Origin: Burkholderiales bacterium 8X
GTDB taxonomy: Bacteria; Pseudomonadota; Gammaproteobacteria; Burkholderiales; Burkholderiaceae_C
NCBI GenBank assembly: GCA_902506565.1
Contig: LR732703.1
Location: 3,888,256-3,952,255 of the forward strand
DNA length: 64,000 nucleotides
Direction: 5' to 3'
Made by a program: the position numbers and the translations under genes. Each line of letters starts with the position of its first letter. Within the stretch, counting starts at the first letter, position 1. Under the pieces are notes generated by a model, which did not search any database, had not been told where the DNA came from, and saw nothing but the letters and a program-made list of their open reading frames with translations. Of this stretch, positions 27,384-37,205 are shown piece by piece.

Positions 27384-27758
27384 TCAGGGATTGCAGCGGA
27401 AGCTGTTGCGCAAGGCCTCGGCGAGGACCAGTTGCACCGGCATGTCGGCTTCATAGTTCTCGCTGTTCCGGGTCAGCTCCGATTGATACAGCGAGCGCGC
27501 CATCGCAGGTTCGAGACGCCGTCCGTCGACGCAGAAAGCCGGCTTCTGCCCGGTGCGGCGCGCCATGTCGCCGGCCTCGCGAAGGCCTTCGAGCACGCCC
27601 ACCAGGTAGTAGCTCGCGAAGGCGCGGCCATCTTTCTCGTTGGCCTCGAGCGTGCGCAGCTCGCGAATGCTCATCGCCGAACAGGGCACGGCCAGCGCCA
27701 GAAGGATGGCGCTAGCCAGAGCACTTGAAGGTAGCAACCGCCGTCTCATGATCGTCAT
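27384..27758 (-). CDS. Secreted Rap1a/Tai-like small protein within the his operon
   Basis: A 124-residue protein with a signal peptide (PSSALASAILLALAVPCSA). The mature part FASYYLVGVLEGLREAGDMARRTGQKPAFCV and the end AEALRNSFRCNP follow the Rap1a/Tai pattern: a helix, then FC, then a helix ending in a final cysteine. In that family such proteins include immunity factors against type VI amidases, but many are orphan secreted proteins. No effector or T6SS gene is nearby. It is packed between hisD (38 bp) and hisC (3 bp). The starts at 27758 and 27749 are both possible. Confidence 0.7.
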   Translation of the reverse strand: MTIMRRRLLPSSALASAILLALAVPCSAMSIRELRTLEANEKDGRAFASYYLVGVLEGLREAGDMARRTGQKPAFCVDGRRLEPAMARSLYQSELTRNSENYEADMPVQLVLAEALRNSFRCNP

Positions 27759-27796
27759 TGCTTGGCGTGTCTCGCCTGGCGCTGCGCTGCGCCGCA

Positions 27797-29107
27797 TCAT
27801 CGGAGCCGCAGGCGCGCGGCGTCGGCGTGGGCCTGCAGCCCCTCGCCTTCGGCCAGCGTCACGGCCACCCGGCCCAGCACCTGGGCACCTTCGGCACTGA
27901 CCTCGATCAGGCTGGAGCGCTTCTGGAAATCGTAGACGCCGAGCGGCGAGCTGAATCGTGCGGTGCCGCTCGTGGGCAGCACGTGGTTCGGACCCGCGCA
28001 GTAGTCGCCGAGGCTTTCGCTGGTGTAGGCGCCCAAGAAAATCGCGCCGGCATGGCGCAGCAGAGGCTCCCATCGATGCGGGTCGCTGCTGCTGACCTCG
28101 AGATGCTCCGGCGCGATGCGGTTGCTGATCTCGCAGGCTTCTTCCATGTTGCGGGTGTGGATCAAGGCGCCGCGGCCGTTGAGCGAGGCAGCGATGATGC
28201 CGGCACGTTGCTGGGTCGGAAGCAGGCGGTCGATTTCCTGCTGCACGCGATCGATGTAGGCGGCATCGGGGCACAGCAGGATGCTCTGCGCCAACTCGTC
28301 GTGCTCGGCCTGGCTGAAAAGGTCCATCGCCACCCAGTCGGCGGGCGTGGTGCCGTCGGCCAACACCAGGATCTCGCTCGGTCCGGCGATCATGTCGATG
28401 CCGACGGTGCCGAACACGCGCCGCTTGGCGGCGGCGACATAGGCATTGCCGGGGCCGGTCACCTTGTCGACGGCCGGGATGGTTGGGGTGCCGTACGCCA
28501 GCGCCGCCACCGCCTGCGCGCCGCCGATGGCGAAAGCCCGCGTGACGCCGGCCACGTGGGCGGCGGCCAGGACCAGCGGATTCTTTTCGCCGCCGGGCGT
28601 CGGCACGACCATGACGATCTCGCCCACGCCTGCGACATGGGCCGGGATGGCGTTCATCAGCACGCTCGAGGGATAGGCTGCCTTTCCGCCCGGCACGTAG
28701 ATGCCGACCCGGTCGAGCGGCGTCACCTTCTGCCCGAGCAGCGTGCCGTCGGCATCGCGATAGCTCCAGCTTTCGCCGCTCGCCTTCTTCTGGGCCTCGT
28801 GGTAGCTGCGCACCCGCGCCGCGGCATGCTCCAGCGCCTCGCGCTGCGCCGATGGCAGGGTATCGAAAGCGGACCGCAGCTCGGCCGCGGTCAATTCGAG
28901 CGCCTCGACACTCGCGGCCTCGAGCCGGTCGAAGCGGCGCGTGTAGTCGAGCACCGCCGCGTCGCCCCGCTGCCGGACGTCCGCCAGGATGTCGGCAACC
29001 ACCTTCTCGATCGCCGCGTCCGCCTCGGCCGACCAATGCAGCCGTTCCTTGAAGCGGGCATCGAAATCGGAATCGGCGGTGGAGAGACGAAGAGGCGTGG
29101 CTTTCAC
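27797..29107 (-). CDS. hisD: Histidinol dehydrogenase
   Basis: Catalyses the last two oxidations to histidine; zinc and NAD dependent. 436 residues with GIYVPGGKAAYPSSVLMNAIPA, DMIAGPSEILVLAD and the catalytic pair region EHLEVSSSDPHRWEPLLRHAGAIFLG. The length is normal. It lies 54 bp after hisG and before the Rap1a-like gene. Confidence 0.97.
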   Translation of the reverse strand: MKATPLRLSTADSDFDARFKERLHWSAEADAAIEKVVADILADVRQRGDAAVLDYTRRFDRLEAASVEALELTAAELRSAFDTLPSAQREALEHAAARVRSYHEAQKKASGESWSYRDADGTLLGQKVTPLDRVGIYVPGGKAAYPSSVLMNAIPAHVAGVGEIVMVVPTPGGEKNPLVLAAAHVAGVTRAFAIGGAQAVAALAYGTPTIPAVDKVTGPGNAYVAAAKRRVFGTVGIDMIAGPSEILVLADGTTPADWVAMDLFSQAEHDELAQSILLCPDAAYIDRVQQEIDRLLPTQQRAGIIAASLNGRGALIHTRNMEEACEISNRIAPEHLEVSSSDPHRWEPLLRHAGAIFLGAYTSESLGDYCAGPNHVLPTSGTARFSSPLGVYDFQKRSSLIEVSAEGAQVLGRVAVTLAEGEGLQAHADAARLRLR

Positions 29108-29161
29108 GATGGTGGGCTGCCGGAAAAAAGGTAGAAGAACGGTGAAAGGCTCGGGGCCTGC

Positions 29162-29814
29162 TCAGCTCGCCGCGGCGAACCGCTCGGCGGTGACGGCTGC
29201 AAAGGCATCGATCAGCCGGCGAATCGGCGCCTGCTTGATCTTGAGCGCCGCCTGGTTGACGACCAGCCGGGCGCTGATGTCCATGATGCGCTCCACCTCC
29301 ACCAGGTCGTTGGCCTTGAGCGTGTTGCCGGTCGACACCAGGTCGACGATGGCGTCGGCCAATCCCGTGAGCGGCGCGAGTTCCATGCTGCCGTAGAGCT
29401 TGATGAGGTCGACGTGCACGCCCTTGCCGGCGAAGAACTCGCGTGCCAGGCCGACATACTTGGTGGCGACCTTGATCCGGGAGCCTTGCTTGACCGCCGA
29501 GGCGTAGTCGTAGTCGGCTCGCACGGCCACGCTCAGGCGGCAGGCCGCGATCCGCAGGTCGAGCGGCTGGTAGAGGCCCTGGTTGCCGTGCTCCAGCAGG
29601 ACGTCCAGCCCGGTGACGCCCAGGTCGGCGCCGCCGTACTGCACGTAGGTCGGCACGTCCGAGGCGCGCACCAGCACCACCCGCACCTCCGGGTGCGTGG
29701 TCGCCAGGATCAGCTTGCGCGAGCGATCGGGGTCTTCGGTGACCTCGACGCCGGCGGCTGCCAAGAGCGGCAGCGTCTCTTCGAAGATCCGCCCCTTGGA
29801 GAGCGCGAGGGTGA

Positions 29815-29818
<4 letters not shown>
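29162..29818 (-). CDS. hisG: ATP phosphoribosyltransferase, short form
   Basis: The committed step of histidine synthesis. 218 residues: the catalytic half only (ITLALSKGRIFEETLPLL, GGADLGVTGLDVLLEHG, DLVSTGNTLKANDL), without the C-terminal regulatory domain. Short HisG enzymes need the HisRS-like subunit HisZ for activity and feedback control; no hisZ is in the window. The start is GTG at 29818, overlapping the murA stop by 4 bp (GTGA). Confidence 0.96.
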
Positions 29819-31101
<1,283 letters not shown>

Positions 31102-31118
31102 GACGGTTCCTGCGGGGA

Positions 31119-31364
31119 CTAGGAGGTTTTCTGCCCGGCCCATTCGGCCGGGGTGAAGGTCTTCATCGATAGCGCATGCACTTCGTCGGTGTGCATTTTG
31201 GCACCGAGGGTGGCGTACACCCGCTGGTGGCGCTGGATCGGACGCTTGCCCTCGAACTCGCTCGACACGATGGTCGCGAACCAGTGCCGGCCGTCGCCTT
31301 CGAGCGTGATGTGGTCGCAGGCGAGGCCCGCCTGGATGATGGCCTGGAGTTCTTGAGCAGTCAT
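31119..31364 (-). CDS. BolA/IbaG-family protein
   Basis: An 81-residue BolA-fold protein of the type found beside murA (IbaG/YrbA in E. coli), thought to work with monothiol glutaredoxins in iron-sulfur handling. It has DGRHWFATIVSSEFEGKRPIQRHQRVYATLG with the conserved histidine, and HALSMKTFTPAEW at the end. It is 11 bp after the ABC permease gene. Confidence 0.92.
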   Translation of the reverse strand: MTAQELQAIIQAGLACDHITLEGDGRHWFATIVSSEFEGKRPIQRHQRVYATLGAKMHTDEVHALSMKTFTPAEWAGQKTS

Positions 31365-31375
31365 GGGGAGTGGGC

Positions 31376-32143
31376 CTAGCCGCGAATCTTGTAGCCGATG
31401 CGAAGGAGATGGATGGCGACCGCGCTCACGAAAAGCCAGGCGCCACCGACGATCGCGAAGCTGAGCCAGGGCGAGGCGTCGCTCACGCCGAAGAAACCGT
31501 AGCGAAAGCCGTCGATCATGTAGAAGAACGGATTGATGTGGCTCACGCCCTGCCAGAAGGGCGGCAGCGAGCCGATCGAATAGAAGACGCCCGACAGGAA
31601 GGTCATCGGCATGATGAGGAAGTTCTGGAACACCGCCATCTGGTCGAACTTCTCGGCCCAGAGCCCGGCGATCAATCCGAGCGTGCCCAGGATGGCCGCA
31701 CCCAGAAAGCCGAACGCAAGGATCCACCAGGGCGCGACAAAGCTCGGCGCCGCGAAGAAAAGCGTCACCAGGAACACGCCGATGCCCACCGCCAGACCGC
31801 GGATCACCGAGGAGCCGACATACGCCAGGAACCAGCCCCAGTGCGAAAGCGGCGTAAGCAGCACGAAGACCAGGCTGCCCATGATCTTGCTCTGGATGAT
31901 CGAGGACGAACTGTTAGCGAACGCGTTCTGCAGCACGCTCATCATCACGAGGCCGGGCACCAGGAACGCGGTGTAGCTGACCGAGCCGTAGACCTTGACG
32001 TGGTCTTCGAGCACGTGGCCGAACACCATCAGGTAGAGCACCGCAGTCAATACCGGTGCGCCCACGGTCTGGAAGCCGACCTTCCAGAAGCGGAGGGTCT
32101 CCTTGTAGAGCAGGGCCCGCCAGCCGAGCGCGTTGATCATCAT
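31376..32143 (-). CDS. ABC-2 type transporter permease
   Basis: A membrane subunit of 255 residues with six helices, resembling E. coli YadH. The ABC-2 signature region lies around FLSGVFYSIGSLPPFWQGVSHINP. The start ATG at 32143 has GGAGG 7 nt upstream and overlaps the stop of the ATPase gene by 4 bp, so the two are coupled. The exported substrate is unknown. Confidence 0.92.
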   Translation of the reverse strand: MMINALGWRALLYKETLRFWKVGFQTVGAPVLTAVLYLMVFGHVLEDHVKVYGSVSYTAFLVPGLVMMSVLQNAFANSSSSIIQSKIMGSLVFVLLTPLSHWGWFLAYVGSSVIRGLAVGIGVFLVTLFFAAPSFVAPWWILAFGFLGAAILGTLGLIAGLWAEKFDQMAVFQNFLIMPMTFLSGVFYSIGSLPPFWQGVSHINPFFYMIDGFRYGFFGVSDASPWLSFAIVGGAWLFVSAVAIHLLRIGYKIRG

Positions 32144-33087
32144 CGTGCGACCTCCAGCGGCGTCTGTTCGCCGGCCATCAGGTCGATGAAGACATCTTCG
32201 AGGTCGGCCTTGCGCATCTCGACGTCCTCGACCGCCAGGCCCGCCTGGCGCAGCGTGGCGAGCAGCCGCTCGACCTCGAAAGCGTTCTGTGCCGGAAGCT
32301 GCACGATGCGGCCGGTGATGCGGGCCTGCGCCGCCAGGGCGCTCGGCAGGATGCCGTCGGTCTTGAAGCGCAGCACGTTGCTCGCGGCATTGCGCAGCAG
32401 TTCGCTGGTACGGTCGAGTGCGATGACCCGGCCCTGCTTGAGCATCGCGATGCGATGGCAGAGCGCCTCGGCTTCCTCGAGATAGTGGGTGGTCAACAGC
32501 ACCGTGCTGCCCTCTTTGTTGAGCCTGGCGATGAACTGCCAGAGCGTTTGTCGCAACTCGACGTCGACGCCCGCGGTCGGCTCGTCGAGCACGATCACCG
32601 GCGGCTTGTGGACCAGCGCCTGCGCCACCAGCACCCGGCGCTTCATGCCGCCGGACAGCTGCCGCATGTTGGCGGTCGCCTTGTCGGCGAGGCCGAGGCT
32701 TTGCAGCAGCTCGTCGATCCAGGCGTCGTTGTCGCGGATGCCGAAGTAGCCGGACTGGATGCGCAAGGCTTCGCGTACGTTGAAGAACGGGTCGAACACC
32801 AGCTCCTGCGGAACGATGCCCAACTGGCGGCGGGCCTCCGCATAAGCGGTCTGCACGTCGAAGCCGCGGACGCTGATGGCGCCCGAGGTCGGCCGGGACA
32901 GCCCGGCCAGCATGCTGATGAGGGTGGTCTTGCCGGCGCCGTTCGGCCCGAGCAATCCGAAGAATTCGCCCTCTTCGATCTGGAAGCTCACATCGTCGAC
33001 AGCTCGGAGGCCGGTCTTGCCCTGGGCTCGCTGTTGACGTGTGGGAGGGTAGGTCTTGCAGACCTGCTGGAAGGTGATCGCGGGCAT
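32140..33087 (-). CDS. ABC transporter ATP-binding protein
   Basis: A 315-residue ATPase of the YadG type with Walker A GPNGAGKTTLIS, signature LSGGMKRRVLVAQAL, Walker B VIVLDEPTAGVD and the switch histidine in LLTTHYLEEAEAL. The extra C-terminal part of about 80 residues is usual for exporters of this family. It partners the permease encoded downstream. The gene follows mlaB by 33 bp. Confidence 0.94.
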   Translation of the reverse strand: MPAITFQQVCKTYPPTRQQRAQGKTGLRAVDDVSFQIEEGEFFGLLGPNGAGKTTLISMLAGLSRPTSGAISVRGFDVQTAYAEARRQLGIVPQELVFDPFFNVREALRIQSGYFGIRDNDAWIDELLQSLGLADKATANMRQLSGGMKRRVLVAQALVHKPPVIVLDEPTAGVDVELRQTLWQFIARLNKEGSTVLLTTHYLEEAEALCHRIAMLKQGRVIALDRTSELLRNAASNVLRFKTDGILPSALAAQARITGRIVQLPAQNAFEVERLLATLRQAGLAVEDVEMRKADLEDVFIDLMAGEQTPLEVAR

Positions 33088-33120
33088 GGGGGCCGCGATT
33101 TTACGGGCGGGCGAGCGGGG

Positions 33121-33393
33121 CTATGGGGCGGCCGGCAAAAGGCCTGCGATTCCGTAGAGCGCCGCCAGCTCGCGCAGGCGGGGCGGCAGCCCCTTGACCG
33201 CGAAGGCCCGGCCCAATGCACTCGCCTCCCGGCGGCATTCGAGCAGCACCGCGAGCGCGGACGAATCGAATTGCGCGAGCGCGCTGGCGTCGATCACCGC
33301 CGAAGTGCCGCTCTGCCCCGCCAGGCCCTGCCGCAGCATGTCGACGCAGGCCGGGGCCTCGTCGTGCGTGAGGCGGGGTGGCAGGACCAGCAT
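33121..33393 (-). CDS. mlaB: STAS-domain protein MlaB
   Basis: A 90-residue cytoplasmic STAS protein that binds MlaF and stimulates the Mla phospholipid transporter. The core SAVIDASALAQFDSSALAVLLECRREA carries the STAS loop with the conserved DSS. Sequence identity within this family is low, so the assignment leans on position as the last gene of mlaFEDACB. Confidence 0.88.
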   Translation of the reverse strand: MLVLPPRLTHDEAPACVDMLRQGLAGQSGTSAVIDASALAQFDSSALAVLLECRREASALGRAFAVKGLPPRLRELAALYGIAGLLPAAP

Positions 33394-33404
33394 CGTCAGG
33401 TCCT

Positions 33405-34058
33405 TCAGCCCTTGGCGTTGCTCTTGTTGCGGGCGGCCAGGGTCGCGATCAGGCCGTCGATGCCCTTGCTGTTGATCTCTTGCGAGAACTGGCTGCGATA
33501 GGTATCGACCAGCCACACGCCGAGCACGTTCAGGTTGTAGATCTTCCAGCCGCTGCCCGAACCGGGCGTCTTCTCGAGGCGGTAGTCCAGCTGCACGGGG
33601 TCGCCGTTGCCGCGCACCTCGGTGCGCACCAGCACTTCCTTCTCGTCCGCCGAGCCGCGGAACGGCCGCACGGTGACGGTCTGGTCGCTCACCTGGTCGA
33701 GGGCGCCGGCGTAGGTGCGAACCAGCAGGACCTTGAACTCTTCCTGCAGGCGCTTCTGCTGGTCGGGGGTCGCCTGGCGCCAGGCCGGACCGACCGCCGA
33801 GGCCGTCATGCGCTGGAAATTGACGTTCGGCATGATCTTGCTGTCGACCAGCGCCATGATCTTGTTGATGTCGCCGGCCTTGATGGTCTTGTCGGCCTTG
33901 ATGGTGTCGAGCACATCGCTGGACAGGCGCTTGACCAGGGCATCCGGCGCTTCGTCGGCCGCATGGGCCGGCCGCAGCGCGGTAGTTGCAAGGCCCATCA
34001 ACAGCAGGCTGGCCATCGCGAAGCGGCCGATGGAGCGGCGTTGGAGAAGCGAATTCAT
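33405..34058 (-). CDS. mlaC: Phospholipid-binding periplasmic protein MlaC
   Basis: A shuttle of phospholipids between MlaA at the outer membrane and MlaFEDB at the inner membrane. 217 residues, with a signal peptide ending PAHAADEA, PNVNFQRMTASAVGPAWRQATP, and the C-terminal SGWKIYNLNVLGVWLVDTYRSQFSQEI. The ATG at 34058 gives the MNSLLQRRS start; the earlier in-frame ATG at 34109 lies in the hairpin-bearing gap. Confidence 0.95.
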   Translation of the reverse strand: MNSLLQRRSIGRFAMASLLLMGLATTALRPAHAADEAPDALVKRLSSDVLDTIKADKTIKAGDINKIMALVDSKIMPNVNFQRMTASAVGPAWRQATPDQQKRLQEEFKVLLVRTYAGALDQVSDQTVTVRPFRGSADEKEVLVRTEVRGNGDPVQLDYRLEKTPGSGSGWKIYNLNVLGVWLVDTYRSQFSQEINSKGIDGLIATLAARNKSNAKG

Positions 34059-34125
34059 CGAGAACTTCCTTGATTGACCGGTAGGGAAAAAGCGGAACGC
34101 TTGAAGCACTATGGCCCTTGGAGCC

Positions 34126-34172
34126 GGAACGCGTGTAGGCGTTCCCGATACGGGCCTGCCGGAAACAGGCCC
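34126..34172 (-). repeat. Two tandem hairpins in the mlaA-mlaC gap
   Basis: GGAACGC (34126-34132) pairs with GCGTTCC (34139-34145), and GGGCCTG (34152-34158) pairs with CAGGCCC (34166-34172). Both are perfect 7-bp stems. No T-tract follows. They lie in the only sizeable gap (141 bp) inside the mla operon and may set mRNA processing or differential expression. Confidence 0.65.
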
Positions 34173-34199
34173 ATCGTTCGGTTCGAGCCGTCTCGGGCT

Positions 34200-34961
34200 T
34201 TACTGCCCTTCGGCATCCGGATTGGGGATGTTGCCGTCGTACACGTCGTTACGGCGCCGCTGAAGGAATGCATCCCGCGTGAACGAGTACTTGTCCAGCG
34301 CGGCATCGTCGAGCAGCTGGCCGGCGCGCAGCAAGCTCGCCCGCAGGTCGACGAGGCGCAACACGTACATCGAATTGCGCACCGGAATATCGTTGACCGC
34401 GTTCAACAGGTCGCCCTGACGGTCGAGCGTGAGGGCCGCCGTATCGCGCACGGTCGATGGGCCCAGGAGCGGCAGCACCAGGTACGGGCCGCTCGGCACG
34501 CCCCAGCGTCCGAGGGTTTGGCCGAAGTCTTCCTGGTGGCGGTCGATGCCGGCCTCGGTCGCGATATCGAGCAGGCCGCCCAATCCGAACACGGTGTTGA
34601 CGTTGAAGCGCATGAAGGTCTCGGCGCTGTTCTGCAGCTTGAGCTGCGCCACGCTGTTGGCAAAGCTCCAGACCTCGGTGAGGTTGCCGAAGAAGTTGTT
34701 GACGCCGGTCCGGACCGTCGAAGGCACCACGCGCCGATAGGCCTCGGCGGTGGGCCGCAGCACGGCGGTATCGACCGCGTCGTTGAAGCGGAAGACCTGC
34801 CGGTTGAAGGGCTCGAACGGATCGGCCGCGCTCGGATTGCGGGCCCGGTCCATCCGGTCGTCCAGGTTCTGCATCGTGCTGGCGCATCCGCCGAGCGACG
34901 CGACCGCGGCCAGCAGGACCAGCTTGGCCAGGATGGGAGCGAGAAAGCTGCGTGTTTTCAT
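34200..34961 (-). CDS. mlaA: Outer-membrane lipoprotein MlaA (VacJ)
   Basis: Removes mislocalised phospholipids from the outer leaflet. 253 residues with the lipobox LGGC at about residues 23-26, then DPFEPFNRQVFRFNDAVD, the family signature, and GLGGLLDIATEAGI. In this cluster mlaA sits inside the operon between mlaD and mlaC; in E. coli it is elsewhere. It overlaps mlaD by 4 bp. Confidence 0.95.
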   Translation of the reverse strand: MKTRSFLAPILAKLVLLAAVASLGGCASTMQNLDDRMDRARNPSAADPFEPFNRQVFRFNDAVDTAVLRPTAEAYRRVVPSTVRTGVNNFFGNLTEVWSFANSVAQLKLQNSAETFMRFNVNTVFGLGGLLDIATEAGIDRHQEDFGQTLGRWGVPSGPYLVLPLLGPSTVRDTAALTLDRQGDLLNAVNDIPVRNSMYVLRLVDLRASLLRAGQLLDDAALDKYSFTRDAFLQRRRNDVYDGNIPNPDAEGQ

Positions 34962-35473
34962 TTTTTCGTGTTCGCGCCGTTGTTGCCGGCTGCTGCGGGT
35001 GCGGCGGCCGGGGTGCTGCCTTCGGCAGCCTTGCTGTACAGGAACTGCCCGATCAGGTTTTCGAGCACCACCGCCGACTGGGTCGAGGTGATCACGTCCC
35101 CTGCCTGCAGGCTCTTCTCGTCGAAACCGGCCTCGATGCCGATGTACTGCTCGCCGAGCAGGCCGCTGGTCAGGATCTTGAGCGAACTGTCCTTCGGAAA
35201 ACTGTAGCGATTCTGGAGCGCCAGGTTCACGCTGGCCTGGAAGTTCTTGTCGTCGAACGTGATGGATTCGACTCGACCGACCACCACGCCGGCGCTTTTG
35301 ATCGCGGTCTGCGGCTTGAGGCCGCCGATGTTGTCGAACCGGGCCGTCACGTTGTAGGTCTTCTGGAAGTTCAGGCTCAGGAGATTGGCCGACTGCAGCG
35401 CCAGGAACAGCAGTGCGGCAGCGCCGATGAGGACGAAGAGCCCCACCCAGACGTCGTTGTTGGATCGTTGCAT
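34958..35473 (-). CDS. mlaD: MCE-domain protein MlaD
   Basis: A membrane-anchored hexameric MCE protein of the Mla complex. 171 residues: an N-terminal helix (VGLFVLIGAAALLFLALQ), the MCE domain with ARFDNIGGLKPQTAIKSAGVVVGRV and GLLGEQYIGIEAG, and an alanine-rich tail. It overlaps mlaA by 4 bp. Confidence 0.96.
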   Translation of the reverse strand: MQRSNNDVWVGLFVLIGAAALLFLALQSANLLSLNFQKTYNVTARFDNIGGLKPQTAIKSAGVVVGRVESITFDDKNFQASVNLALQNRYSFPKDSSLKILTSGLLGEQYIGIEAGFDEKSLQAGDVITSTQSAVVLENLIGQFLYSKAAEGSTPAAAPAAAGNNGANTKK

Positions 35474-35484
35474 TCGTTGTTCTC

Positions 35485-36267
35485 CTAGATGCTGAACATC
35501 ATCGCGGTCAGCAGGAAATCGAGCCCCAGCACGGAAAGCGAGGCCACCACCACCGTGCGGGTGGTGGCACGGGAGACGCCTTCCGGCGTGGGCGTGGCGT
35601 TGTAGCCCTGCAGCAGCGCGATGAAGGTGACGGCCAGGCCGAACACCAGGCTCTTGACCACGCCGTTGCCGACATCGGCCCAGACATCGACCCCGCCCTG
35701 CATCTGACCCCAGAAGGCGCCCGGATCGACGCCCAGCATCACCACGCCGACCAGGTAGCCGCCCATGATGCCCACGGCGCTGAACACCGCCGCCAGGAGC
35801 GGCATCGCGATGACCCCGCCCCAGAAGCGCGGGGCCAGGATGCGCTGCACCGGATCGACCGCCATCATTTCCATGGCGCTCAACTGCTCGCCGGCCTTCA
35901 TGAGGCCGATCTCGGCCGTGAGCGATGTGCCGGCGCGACCCGCGAACAGCAGCGCCGAGACCACCGGCCCCAGTTCCCGCACCAGGCTCAGCGCCACCAG
36001 GAGCCCGAGCGCATCGCCCGAGCCGTAGCGCTGCAGCGTGTAGTAGCCCTGGAGGCCCAGCACGAAGCCGACGAAGAGGCCCGAGACCGCGATGATCGCG
36101 AGCGAATAGTTGCCGAGGAAGTGGATCTGGTCGCGCACCAGCCCAAAGCGCCGAAGGTTGCGTGGGCCCGCGGCCAGGAGCCGCACGAAAAGACGTGCGC
36201 CCAGCCCCAGGTCGGCGAGCTTGCTGCGGGTTGCATAACCGACGTCGGAAGGCCGGTACCAGCTCAT
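35485..36267 (-). CDS. mlaE: Mla transporter permease MlaE
   Basis: An inner-membrane permease of 260 residues with about five helices. The conserved stretches are LTAEIGLMKAGEQLSAMEMMAVDPVQRILAPRFW and GYLVGVVMLGVD. It overlaps mlaF by 4 bp and precedes mlaD by 11 bp. Confidence 0.96.
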   Translation of the reverse strand: MSWYRPSDVGYATRSKLADLGLGARLFVRLLAAGPRNLRRFGLVRDQIHFLGNYSLAIIAVSGLFVGFVLGLQGYYTLQRYGSGDALGLLVALSLVRELGPVVSALLFAGRAGTSLTAEIGLMKAGEQLSAMEMMAVDPVQRILAPRFWGGVIAMPLLAAVFSAVGIMGGYLVGVVMLGVDPGAFWGQMQGGVDVWADVGNGVVKSLVFGLAVTFIALLQGYNATPTPEGVSRATTRTVVVASLSVLGLDFLLTAMMFSI

Positions 36268-37082
36268 GGTCGACCTCCCGCCGCGTGGCCGAAATCGTCT
36301 TCGATGGTCGGGCCGGGATAGTGGAAGTGAACCGGCCCGTCGGGCAGCGCACGCACGAACTGGTGCACCAGCGGGTCGCTGCTTTGGCGGACCTCGTCCG
36401 GCCGGCCCTGCGCCGCGATGCCGCCGTTGGCCAGGATGATCACGTGATCGGCGATGCGGAAGGTTTCCTCGAGATCGTGCGAAACCACGATGCTGGTCAG
36501 CCCGAGCGCATCGTTGAGCTGGCGGATCAGCCGCGCCGCGGTGCCGAGCGAAATCGGGTCGAGGCCGGCGAAGGGTTCGTCGTACATCACCAGGTCGGGG
36601 TCCAGCGCGATCGCCCTGGCCAGCGCGACCCGTCGGGCCATGCCGCCAGAGACTTCGCTCGGCTTCAGGTCGCGCGCGCCGCGCAGGCCGACCGCGGCCA
36701 GCTTCATGAGCACCACGTCCCGCACCAGCGCCTCGGGCAGCCGGGTGTGCTCGCGCAACGGGAAGGCGACGTTGTCGAACACGTTCATGTCGGTGAAGAG
36801 CGCGCCGAACTGGAACAGCATCCCCATGCGCCGGCGGGCGGCGTAGAGCTCGGCTGCCTTCATGCGCCCGACCTCGTGCCCATCGAACAGGACCTCGCCG
36901 GCCTGCGCCCGGACCTGCCCGCCGATGAGGCGCAGCACCGTCGTCTTGCCACCGCCCGAGGCGCCCATCAGCGCGGTCACCTTGCCGCGCGGCACCGAGA
37001 ACGAGACGTCTTGCAGGATGGCTCGCGCCCCGTAGCCGAAGCTCAGGTTCTTGAATTCGACGAGGGATTGGGCGGGGTTCAT
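36264..37082 (-). CDS. mlaF: Mla transporter ATPase MlaF
   Basis: The ATPase of the Mla phospholipid transport complex, 272 residues. Walker A GASGGGKTTVLR, signature VSGGMARRVALARAI, and Walker B LVMYDEPFAGLDPIS. The ATG at 37082 gives MNPAQSLVEFKNLSF. There is no Shine-Dalgarno match in front of it. Instead a 17-codon reading frame ends 1 nt before the ATG, and a terminator-like hairpin lies inside that frame. Confidence 0.95.
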   Translation of the reverse strand: MNPAQSLVEFKNLSFGYGARAILQDVSFSVPRGKVTALMGASGGGKTTVLRLIGGQVRAQAGEVLFDGHEVGRMKAAELYAARRRMGMLFQFGALFTDMNVFDNVAFPLREHTRLPEALVRDVVLMKLAAVGLRGARDLKPSEVSGGMARRVALARAIALDPDLVMYDEPFAGLDPISLGTAARLIRQLNDALGLTSIVVSHDLEETFRIADHVIILANGGIAAQGRPDEVRQSSDPLVHQFVRALPDGPVHFHYPGPTIEDDFGHAAGGRP

Positions 37083-37083
37083 G

Positions 37084-37137
37084 TCAACAGAAAAGCCGGG
37101 GCACCTGGTGGCGTCCCGGCTTGCGGTCCTGGGGCAT
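37084..37137 (-). CDS. Putative 17-residue leader peptide upstream of mlaF
   Basis: ATG at 37137 opens 17 codons (MPQDRKPGRHQVPRLFC) ending in TGA at 37086-37084, one base before the mlaF ATG (TGACATG). It contains the stem-loop described as the gltD terminator. TATCAT just overlaps its ATG and could be a -10 box, which would make it nearly leaderless. It may be a coupling or attenuation peptide, or a chance reading frame. No protein-level evidence is available. Confidence 0.35.
   Translation of the reverse strand: MPQDRKPGRHQVPRLFC
37089..37122 (-). terminator. Intrinsic terminator between gltD and mlaF
   Basis: AAGCCGGG (37093-37100) pairs with CCCGGCTT (37115-37122), followed on the minus strand by TTTTCT. 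It probably ends gltBD transcripts. It ends only 6-7 nt before the mlaF start codon. Confidence 0.75.
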
Positions 37138-37205
37138 GATAAATGAAGCCCTGCAGCCACCCGGCGGCCCGGCTGGTGCCGTCCGGCGGCATGAAACGCG
37201 GGGTC

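Noticed and set aside
27384..27758. The Rap1a-like gene as part of a type VI effector-immunity pair
   Set aside because: No amidase effector, VgrG, Hcp or other T6SS gene in the neighbourhood. Only family resemblance remains.
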